Part shown: positions 29,336 through 35,156 of the stretch, piece by piece
Position numbering within the stretch: position 1 is the first letter of the stretch
How the letters are laid out: the number at the start of each line of letters is the position of its first letter
Notes under the pieces: model-generated
What the model was told of the DNA's origin: nothing
The model's database searches: none
Seen by the model: the letters and a program-made list of their open reading frames with translations, nothing else
Assembly: GCA_036403035.1 (NCBI GenBank)
Contig: DASWRT010000427.1
Location: 1 to 35,156, forward strand
Origin: DASWRT01 sp036403035
GTDB lineage: Bacteria > Pseudomonadota > Alphaproteobacteria > ATCC43930 > CGMCC-115725
Direction: 5' to 3'
Length of the DNA: 35,156 nt
Position numbers and translations under genes: made by a program

Positions 29336-30262
29336 ATGGATCGCCTGGAGACGATGTCGATCCTGCTGACCGTGGTGGAGACCGGCAGCCTATCCGCCGC
29401 ATCGCGCCGCCTCGGCATGCCGCTGGCGACGGTCAGCCGGAGGATTTCCGATCTCGAAGCGCAGCTGAGGGCCCGTCTGCTCAACCGTTCGAGCCGCCGC
29501 TTGACGCTGACCGACGCGGGAGCGTCCTACGTGCAGGCGTGCCGGCGTATCCTTGACGATGTGGACGAGGCGGAGCGCGCGGTCTCGGGCGAGTACAGAA
29601 CGCCGAAAGGCGAGTTGATCGTTACGGCAGCCATGGTCTTCGGCCGCCTGCACGTCGTCCCGGTCGCGGCGGAGTTCCTGAAGGCGTACCCGGAGATCGA
29701 TCTTCGCCTCGTTCTGAACGACCGCAGGGTCAGCCTGATCGAGGAGCATATCGATCTCGGCGTCCGCCTCGGCGAACTTCCGGACAGTTCGCTGATCGCG
29801 ATCAGGGTCGGGTCGATCCAGCGCGTCGTCTGCGCAAGCCCTGCCTATCTCGATCGCCGTGGCTCGCCGCAAACGCCGCAGGAACTCGCCGATCACGTCT
29901 GCATCACTTTTGCCGGGCCGCAACGTCCGGACGCCTGGGACTTTCCGCTCGGCAAATCGGTCGTGTTCGCCCCCGTGCATTCGCGGCTGGTCGTCAACTC
30001 GGCGGAAGCGGCCGTCGATGCCGCGGTACAGGGCATCGGCATCACCTGCGTGTTCTCGTACCACATCGCGGAGGCCGTGCGGGCCGGCAGGCTGACCCTC
30101 CTGCTTCGGGCGTTCGAACCGCCACCGCTGCCGGTGAACCTCGTGTACCCCGCCGGGCGTCTGCTGCCCCTCAAGGTGCGGGCCTTCCTCGACTTCGCGG
30201 CGCCGCGGTTCAAGGCGCGGTTGGCGGCCGACTTCGAGCGGCACAGCGAAACTGGAACTTAG
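29336..30262 (+). CDS. LysR-family transcriptional regulator
   Basis: The 308-residue protein has the LysR winged helix at the N-terminus (MDRLETMSILLTVVETGSLS, helix-turn-helix SAASRRLGMPLATVSRRISD at about 20-39). A periplasmic-binding-protein-like effector domain follows from about 90 (GELIVTAAMVFGRLHVVPV). The ATG at 29336 follows GGAAAG. A GTG four codons upstream is an alternative. It points the same way as the atzGEH operon and lies 165 bp after it. Whether it regulates that operon or an unrelated one cannot be told. Confidence 0.93.
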   Translation: MDRLETMSILLTVVETGSLSAASRRLGMPLATVSRRISDLEAQLRARLLNRSSRRLTLTDAGASYVQACRRILDDVDEAERAVSGEYRTPKGELIVTAAMVFGRLHVVPVAAEFLKAYPEIDLRLVLNDRRVSLIEEHIDLGVRLGELPDSSLIAIRVGSIQRVVCASPAYLDRRGSPQTPQELADHVCITFAGPQRPDAWDFPLGKSVVFAPVHSRLVVNSAEAAVDAAVQGIGITCVFSYHIAEAVRAGRLTLLLRAFEPPPLPVNLVYPAGRLLPLKVRAFLDFAAPRFKARLAADFERHSETGT

Positions 30263-30385
30263 CTGCGGTCTCCTACGGAGTGCGGCGGAGCCGTCGGCGG
30301 TCACTTCGAGTTTCCATATTCCGGAAGGATGGCTCTCGTTTTCAACGGATTATGGGCAGCGGCGGTAAGGGTTACCTTTTCAGCG

Positions 30386-30404
30386 TCGGCCGGATGCCGG
30401 CCGA
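30386..30404. promoter_or_regulatory. Short perfect hairpin in the leader of the small secreted protein gene
   Basis: TCGGCCGG, the loop ATG, then CCGGCCGA form an 8-bp perfect stem with a 3-base loop, 18 bp before the start codon and close to the ribosome binding site AAGGAA. It could act as a leader hairpin or protein site. It could also be a terminator-like structure, but it lacks a T tract. Confidence 0.4.
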
Positions 30405-30422
30405 GATAAAAGGAACACCGCC

Positions 30423-30821
30423 ATGTCACGCATTCTCGTTTCCGCCACTCCCGCCACCTCGCAATCGCTGCACGATCTGGGACGGCAGGCGACCGGACTG
30501 CGCTCGACCCTGGCCGCCGCTGCCGTAGCAAGCGCCATATTCCTGCTGCCAAACGTCTCCCAGGCACAGAGTTTCTATGCAGCAGCACTTCCCGAGGCGA
30601 GCAGCACTTACAACGCGAACAACAAGGCGCCCGGCGTCTCTGCCGAACAGCCGAGGAGCTTCGTTGAACTCGGGCTCCAGGCCCAGGGCGTCGATCCATA
30701 TCGGACTCTCGGCGCTGCTTCGCCGATTGCGCGTACGTCCACGTCCCCGACAGCCGACGAAGCCAAGACCTTCGTGGAACGTGCGCTGCTCGCGCAGGGT
30801 TTTCTGGAGCGCCGCATATAG
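30423..30821 (+). CDS. Small exported protein of unknown function with an internal repeat
   Basis: The 132-residue protein is not recognised. It has a signal-peptide-like N-terminus (hydrophobic LAAAAVASAIFLLPNVSQA, cut after about residue 47). The mature part is Ala/Ser-rich and contains one motif twice: RSFVELGLQAQG at 78-89 and KTFVERALLAQG at 115-126. The spacing of 37 residues suggests an old duplication. AAGGAA lies nine bases before the ATG, and base composition is that of the surroundings. It stands alone between the LysR gene and the dha region. Confidence 0.7.
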   Translation: MSRILVSATPATSQSLHDLGRQATGLRSTLAAAAVASAIFLLPNVSQAQSFYAAALPEASSTYNANNKAPGVSAEQPRSFVELGLQAQGVDPYRTLGAASPIARTSTSPTADEAKTFVERALLAQGFLERRI

Positions 30822-30853
30822 AGAGACTTCGGCGTGGCTGGATCCGCGGCTTT

Positions 30854-31114
30854 TCAGCCTTCTGCCGAGCGATCGATCAGGTCTTCCCGCACGGCATCGA
30901 GCAGCTGCGCCGACAAGGCCTCGTCATCGATCGCTCGGGCCAGAACGATTGCGCCGATCATCTCCGCCATCGCGGCGAGCGCCTTCCGGCGCCTTGCCTC
31001 CGCCTTCCGGGTGGGGATGGCGGTTGCAAGGATTTCGAGGAAACGGTTCAGCCCGTTGGTGAAGATGGCGAAAGGGCTCGACGCGCTCTTCGCGAATGTA
31101 CCAGCCCGACAATA
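30854..31114 (-). pseudogene. C-terminal fragment of a TetR-family regulator
   Basis: The frame encodes the ligand-domain end of a TetR/AcrR protein: FLEILATAIPTRKAEARRRK, then ALAAMAEMIGAIVLARAIDD and ALSAQLLDAVREDL. The N-terminal helix-turn-helix and most of the protein are absent. The frame upstream of about 31114 runs into the end of the dhaK gene in another frame, so no intact 5' part exists. I read it as a truncated gene left by a rearrangement at the end of the dha operon. Confidence 0.72.
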
Positions 31115-31128
31115 ACGCTTCACGCCTC

Positions 31129-32118
31129 TCACATCCCCCAGCGCAGCGCGGCGGTGTGCACCGGCGCGTCCCACAGCGAGACGAGGGCGTCGTCGACCGC
31201 CGTCACCGTGATCGAGCAGCCGGCCATCTCAAGGGACGTGACGTAGCTTCCGGTCAGGCTGCGCGCGACGGTGAGGCCGGCCTCGTCAAGGATCCGGCGA
31301 GCCGCATTGGCCATGAGATAAAGCTCGAGCGCGGGCGTGCCGCCGAAGCCGTTGACGAAAAGCAGCACCGGGCTCCCCCGTTTCGCGCCGAGATCCTTCA
31401 GGATGGTCCCGACGAGTTCGCCGGCAATGGCGTCGGCGCTCGCGAGCGGCACGCGCCTGCGCCCGGGCTCGCCGTGGATGCCGACGCCCATCTCGATCTC
31501 GCTCTCGCCGATGTCGAAGGTGGGTCTCCCCGCCGCCGGCACCGTGCAGGAGGTGAGCGCGACGCCCATCGAGCGGGTGCGCGCGTTGACGTCCTCGCCC
31601 AGCGTTTGCAGCGCCGCGAGGTCACGTCCTGCCTCCGCTGCGGCGCCGACCATCTTTTCGACGATGAGCGTGCCGGCAACGCCGCGCCGCCCCGTCGAAT
31701 AGGTCGACGTCTCGACGGCGACGTCGTCGTTGGTGACGACGGTCAGAACTTCCCGGCCGGCGACTTCTGCCGCCATATCGAAGTTCATCACGTCGCCTTC
31801 GTAGTTCTTGACGATGAAGAGGCAGCCGGCGCCGGAATCGACGGCGGCGGATGCCTCGACGATCTGATCCGGCGTCGGCGCCGTGAAGACTTGGCCTGGG
31901 CAAGCGGCGTCCAGCATGCCGACGCCGACGAAGCCGGCATGAAGCGGCTCGTGGCCGGAGCCGCCGCCGGACAGCAACGCGACCTTGCCGGGCTTCGGCG
32001 TCCGGCGGCGCACGAATTTCCGCTCCGGACCGAGAGCGACGATATCGGCGTGCGAGGCAGCGAAGCCGTCGAGACTCTCGGCGAGGACGGTTTCCGCGGA
32101 ATTGATCAGCTTCTTCAT
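31129..32118 (-). CDS. dhaK: Dihydroxyacetone kinase subunit DhaK
   Basis: The 329-residue protein binds dihydroxyacetone covalently through a hemiaminal to a His, here His215 (GVGIHGEPG), with GGGSGHEP (50-57) at the substrate pocket. With DhaL and the phosphocarrier DhaM it makes dihydroxyacetone phosphate at the expense of phosphoenolpyruvate. The length equals that of known DhaK proteins. The ATG follows GGGAG. It is the last intact gene of the leftward operon, 24 bp after the HTH protein gene. Confidence 0.95.
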   Translation of the reverse strand: MKKLINSAETVLAESLDGFAASHADIVALGPERKFVRRRTPKPGKVALLSGGGSGHEPLHAGFVGVGMLDAACPGQVFTAPTPDQIVEASAAVDSGAGCLFIVKNYEGDVMNFDMAAEVAGREVLTVVTNDDVAVETSTYSTGRRGVAGTLIVEKMVGAAAEAGRDLAALQTLGEDVNARTRSMGVALTSCTVPAAGRPTFDIGESEIEMGVGIHGEPGRRRVPLASADAIAGELVGTILKDLGAKRGSPVLLFVNGFGGTPALELYLMANAARRILDEAGLTVARSLTGSYVTSLEMAGCSITVTAVDDALVSLWDAPVHTAALRWGM

Positions 32119-32142
32119 GACGTGATCTCCCGACTCTTATCT

Positions 32143-32568
32143 TCACTCGATCTCGTCGACGAATTTCGCAAGGCGGCGGACGAAGTCGGCGATCATCGCG
32201 TCGACCGTGCGGTTGCGTTTGGCGTCGCCGAAGTCCGGCACCACCAGCGAGACGATCCGGGTTTTGCGGGCGGCAGCGTGAACGAGGGCGAGGCGACGCG
32301 GATGGGCGCGCCCGTAGGCCGTCATGAAATCTCGCCGATCGTCCTGAGAGAAATGGCAGATCTCGAAGATCGTTTCGACATGCTGGATCGGGATCGGAAC
32401 GGGGTAGGCCGGGTTGGCGATCTGCGAGACGAAGGAGCGGTTCTTGCCGAGCGCATTGGCGAGGCGCTGGCGCGTTCCGGACGGCCGGTTGTCGAGCACC
32501 CCCTTCAGGATGGTCTTATATTCGACAACCGGATCGACCGGCTCGATCACCTGTGAGCGGTCGGTCAC
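32143..32568 (-). CDS. HTH-containing protein of the dha operon
   Basis: The 141-residue protein contains a helix-turn-helix-like segment (TRQRLANALGKNRSFVSQIA, 32-51). The C-terminal half is basic (AHPRRLALVHAAARKTR) and ends in an acidic-aromatic helix. The start is GTG at 32566-32568, overlapping the enzyme I stop by four bases (GTGA). It sits between the PTS genes and dhaK, so it may sense or regulate the kinase system as DhaR/DhaS do elsewhere, but it resembles neither. The function is not established. Confidence 0.75.
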   Translation of the reverse strand: MTDRSQVIEPVDPVVEYKTILKGVLDNRPSGTRQRLANALGKNRSFVSQIANPAYPVPIPIQHVETIFEICHFSQDDRRDFMTAYGRAHPRRLALVHAAARKTRIVSLVVPDFGDAKRNRTVDAMIADFVRRLAKFVDEIE

Positions 32569-34202
32569 CGGTCCTCCATCGCGCCACTGAAATTTCGCAG
32601 ATCGACGCGGCCGATCGCCGCCTTTGCGGCGGCGAGCGCCGACGGGGCCACGGAGACCGAACGGAGGCCCGCGCTCAGGAGTTCGCCGACGATCTCGGGA
32701 TCGCCGCCGGCGTCGCCGCACAAGCTGACCTCCCGCCCGGTGAGGCGGCCGTGCTCCGCCACCATTCGGATCAACCGCAGCACGGCCGGGTTGCGCGGAT
32801 CGGCGAGATCGGCGACGGCGGCGATGTCGCGCCCGGCCGCCGTCACGTACTGCGTCAGATCGTTCGAACCGATCGAGAAGAAGGCGGCGGCGTCGAACCG
32901 CTCGATGGCGAGGGCGGCCGCCGGCACCTCGACCATGATGCCGAGCGGTGGGCGCGCCGCCATGACGCCCGCCGCGGCGAGCGCCGCCACTTCGGCATCG
33001 AGCATCGAGCGGGCGGCTTCAAGCTCCTCCGGCACGGTCACCATGGGCAACATGACCTTGACCGCTCCGTGGCGGGCGGCGCGGGCGAGCGCGCGGAGCT
33101 GGACACGGAAGACGTCCGGACGGGCAAGCGACAGGCGAATGCCGCGCATGCCGAGAAACGGGTTGCTCTCGCCCTCTGCCGTGAGGCCGGCGATCGGCTT
33201 GTCGCCGCCGGCATCCAGCGTGCGGATCGTCACCGGCTTGCCCGAAGCCCACTCGGCGAGGCGGCGATAGACGCGATATTGCGTCTCCTCGTCCGGCAAC
33301 GCGTCCCCCGCGAACAGGAACTCGGTGCGCACGAGGCCGATGCCGTCGCAGATCGCCGGCGGCAGGGCGAGCAGCTCGTCCGGCGCCGCGACGTTGATCT
33401 GCACCGCGACCGCGACGCCGTCGAGCGTCACCGCCGGCTCGCCCGCGCGGCTTGCCGCCTGCGCAGCGGCGGTCTCGCCCGCCCGCCGCTGGGCCTCGAA
33501 GGCGGCGCGCGTCTCCGGCGCGGGATCGAGGATCAGCTCGCCGTTGACCGCATCGACCAGGGCCTCGCCCGCCATGCCGGACGGATCGACGTCCAGACCG
33601 ACGATCATCGGCACGCCGCGCGCTCGGGCGAGCATGGCGACATGGCTGTTCCGGCTGCCTTCGGAGAGCAGGACCGCGCCGCCGGTGCGCCAGTCGATCG
33701 AGAGAAAGCGGGAGGGCGGCAGGTCGTGGGCCGCAATGAGGCTACCCGGCGCGACGGCGGCGTCGCCGTCGCCGCTCCCGCCGCCGCTGAGCTGCGCCAG
33801 CACGCGGTCGCGCAGATCGGCGAGGTCGGCGGCGCGGGCGCGAAACGCCTCGTCGTCGGCGGCGAGATAGCCCGCGATCTCGTTATCGAGCGCGCCGCGC
33901 CACGCGGCGTCCGCTGGCGTCCTGGCCTCGATTGCGGCGAAAGCCGGTTCCGACAGGGCGTCGTCATCGAGAAGCGCGATCTGGAAGCCGAGAATGTCGG
34001 CCGCGTCCTCGGCCGCGCCCGCAGCGAGCGCGGCCAGTGCCGCCGCCGCCGCCGTTATTGCCGCGCGCAGCGCCGCCGACTCGCGGACCGGGTCGCCGGC
34101 CTCTCTCCTTACGGCCGGTTTCGGCTCCGAGCCGAGCGCGACGATGCGCCCCGCCGCGAAGCCGGGCGAGGCTGGCCGGCCTCGGTGACGCGTCTCAGCC
34201 AT
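32565..34202 (-). CDS. Enzyme I-like PEP-protein phosphotransferase of the dha system
   Basis: The 545-residue protein is a PTS enzyme I. The phospho-His is in SRNSHVAMLARARGVP (His187). The PEP-binding TIM barrel has GIGLVRTEFLF, the ESNPFLGMRGIRLSL segment, SIGSNDLTQY and the active-site Cys in VSLCGDAGGDPE. Enzyme I takes phosphate from PEP and passes it to HPr. In Escherichia coli DhaM, EIIA, HPr and enzyme I-like parts are fused; here they are three separate genes. The ATG at 34200-34202 overlaps the end of the HPr gene by eight bases. The N-terminal region is Ala-rich. Confidence 0.93.
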   Translation of the reverse strand: MAETRHRGRPASPGFAAGRIVALGSEPKPAVRREAGDPVRESAALRAAITAAAAALAALAAGAAEDAADILGFQIALLDDDALSEPAFAAIEARTPADAAWRGALDNEIAGYLAADDEAFRARAADLADLRDRVLAQLSGGGSGDGDAAVAPGSLIAAHDLPPSRFLSIDWRTGGAVLLSEGSRNSHVAMLARARGVPMIVGLDVDPSGMAGEALVDAVNGELILDPAPETRAAFEAQRRAGETAAAQAASRAGEPAVTLDGVAVAVQINVAAPDELLALPPAICDGIGLVRTEFLFAGDALPDEETQYRVYRRLAEWASGKPVTIRTLDAGGDKPIAGLTAEGESNPFLGMRGIRLSLARPDVFRVQLRALARAARHGAVKVMLPMVTVPEELEAARSMLDAEVAALAAAGVMAARPPLGIMVEVPAAALAIERFDAAAFFSIGSNDLTQYVTAAGRDIAAVADLADPRNPAVLRLIRMVAEHGRLTGREVSLCGDAGGDPEIVGELLSAGLRSVSVAPSALAAAKAAIGRVDLRNFSGAMEDR

Positions 34203-34503
34203 CGCCGGCGCCTTCGCTTGCGTCCTCGTCGAACCGTCGGGCGACGAGGTCGGCAAGCGCGCCGATCGCCGCCGCGGCGTCGGCGCCCCAGGCGCGAAAA
34301 TGCAGGACCGCGCCCTTCGGCGCCTTGACGCGCATGATCTTGACCGGGCTCTTCGCGTCGACCCAGGGGCCCGCCGGCTCAAGCGCGATTTCCACGGTGG
34401 CGGCGAAGCTCTTTGCGAGCTGCGTGAGCTTCACCGAAGGCCGGGCATGCAGCCCCACCTCGTTGGTGAGTGGCGCGGAAGCGGTAACGGGCGGCTCAGT
34501 CAT
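34195..34503 (-). CDS. HPr-family phosphocarrier protein
   Basis: The 102-residue protein has the HPr active-site segment NEVGLHARPSVKLTQLA, with phospho-His19 followed by Ala-Arg-Pro. The regulatory-site region DAKSPVKIMRVKAPKG carries Ser52, where the usual HPr sequence is KSIMGLM; here MGL is replaced, which suggests no HPr-kinase control. The N-terminus is about ten residues longer than typical. It would shuttle phosphate from enzyme I to DhaM. Confidence 0.92.
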   Translation of the reverse strand: MTEPPVTASAPLTNEVGLHARPSVKLTQLAKSFAATVEIALEPAGPWVDAKSPVKIMRVKAPKGAVLHFRAWGADAAAAIGALADLVARRFDEDASEGAGDG

Positions 34504-34544
34504 ATTCTCCAGATCCTTCGATGGCGCTCTCCGGCGGCGCTCGC

Positions 34545-34961
34545 CTATTGCGGCGAAAGCTCCTCTGCCGTGCGCTTTACCACGTCGAGCGGAGAGCCGC
34601 CCGATGCTTCGGTCGCCGCGATCACCGCCCCTTCGACGATCGGCGCATTGCAGACGACGACCCGGCCGCGGCGGTCTTCCGGCAGCATCTCGATCGCCAT
34701 CTCGCTGTTGGTTTCGGCGCCGCCGAGATCGACCAGGATCGCGACCCCTGCCGGCGACCAGGCTCGATCGATCGCGGCAAGGATCGCCGCCACGTCCGTC
34801 CCGAGTCCGCCATCCGCGTTGCCGCCGGTGAAGTCGAGCGGAACCGCGTCGCCGACCATCTGGCGCACCATGTCGGCCGAACCTTCCGCCACCTTGCGGG
34901 AATGCGAGACGATGACGATGCCGACATTCGCGGAGGGGGGCTGCCGCTGCTCCTGCGCCAT
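34545..34961 (-). CDS. dhaM: Dihydroxyacetone kinase phosphotransfer subunit DhaM (EIIA-Man fold)
   Basis: The 138-residue protein is an EIIA domain of the mannose type. The phospho-His is His20 (GIVIVSHSRKVAEG). FTGGNADGGLGTDVAAI and VDLGGAETNSEMAIEML are typical DhaM segments. It passes phosphate from HPr to ADP bound on DhaL. The ATG at 34959-34961 is four bases after the dhaL stop. Confidence 0.94.
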   Translation of the reverse strand: MAQEQRQPPSANVGIVIVSHSRKVAEGSADMVRQMVGDAVPLDFTGGNADGGLGTDVAAILAAIDRAWSPAGVAILVDLGGAETNSEMAIEMLPEDRRGRVVVCNAPIVEGAVIAATEASGGSPLDVVKRTAEELSPQ

Positions 34962-34965
34962 CGGG

Positions 34966-35156
34966 TCAGCCTCCGACCGCATCGCAGACGGCGGCGATCA
35001 TCAGCGCGGAGGACCGCGCGCCGGGATCGACGTGCCCGATCGACCGCTCGCCGAGGAAGGACGCCCGGCCGCGGATCGCCTTCATCGGCCGCGTCGCCTC
35101 GGCCGATTCGAGGGCCGTCGCCCGGATGCGCGCAATGAGATCCTCGCCGCCGCCGC
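34966..35156 (-). CDS. dhaL: Dihydroxyacetone kinase subunit DhaL, C-terminal part
   Basis: The frame enters from the right edge and ends with TGA at 34966-34968. It reads ATRPMKAIRGRASFLGERSI, then GHVDPGARSSALMIAAVCDA. The GRAS(Y/F)LGERSxGHxDPGA block is the signature of the DhaL/DAK2 nucleotide-binding domain. The N-terminal two thirds lie outside the window. It is the first gene of the leftward dha operon visible here. Confidence 0.93.
   Translation of the reverse strand, partial: GGGEDLIARIRATALESAEATRPMKAIRGRASFLGERSIGHVDPGARSSALMIAAVCDAVGG

Overview
The window looks like chromosome or large-replicon DNA of a GC-rich alphaproteobacterium, most likely one of the Hyphomicrobiales (Rhizobiales). 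I infer this from the GC-rich codon use, the ATGA/TGATG-coupled operons, the relic of a glcDEF operon, the split PTS-dependent dihydroxyacetone kinase operon and the short CCCTCCCCCGC palindromic intergenic repeats. No rRNA, tRNA, insertion sequence or CRISPR array was seen.

Layout. Positions 1-3800 are a patchy left flank: a TauD-type Fe(II)/2-oxoglutarate dioxygenase, an AT-rich spacer with small repeats, an AEC-type permease, and a heavily decayed remnant of glcD and glcF (glycolate oxidase). Positions 4061-29170 form a large nitrogen-compound catabolic region in blocks. Leftward block (8113 to 4061): metal-dependent amidohydrolase, DUF1989 protein, phosphoribosyltransferase and an ABC membrane domain without an ATPase domain. 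Rightward block (8428-13391): a three-gene molybdenum hydroxylase, with its 2Fe-2S subunit fused to a CoxG-like domain, plus a MarR regulator. Then come a Rieske ferredoxin (leftward) and a nitroreductase, a polar-amino-acid-type ABC importer, a second DUF1989 protein and a RidA protein (rightward). Next are an AtzF-like allophanate hydrolase (leftward) and a peptide-type ABC importer followed by AtzG-, AtzE- and AtzH-like genes (rightward). A LysR regulator and a small secreted protein follow. Positions 30854-35156 hold a TetR fragment and a leftward dha operon (dhaL partial, dhaM, HPr, enzyme I, HTH protein, dhaK).

How it fits together. At least four sequences match the sigma-54 -24/-12 promoter (TGGC at -24, TTGC at -12, correct spacing), three or four of them almost perfectly, and a fifth is weaker. 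They sit in front of nearly every transcription unit of the catabolic region. A shared palindrome (GTCTGTrTACTGAC) lies in two of the three divergent promoter regions. I infer a nitrogen-responsive, RpoN-dependent regulon that imports and dismantles a nitrogen-rich, probably heterocyclic or ureido/guanidino compound: hydroxylation by the molybdenum enzyme, ring or amide hydrolysis by the amidohydrolase, deimination or related steps by the DUF1989 pair, AtzEG/AtzH trimming, and release of ammonia and CO2 from allophanate by AtzF. The substrate cannot be read from the sequence. No cyanuric acid hydrolase, biuret hydrolase or urea/guanidine carboxylase lies in the window.
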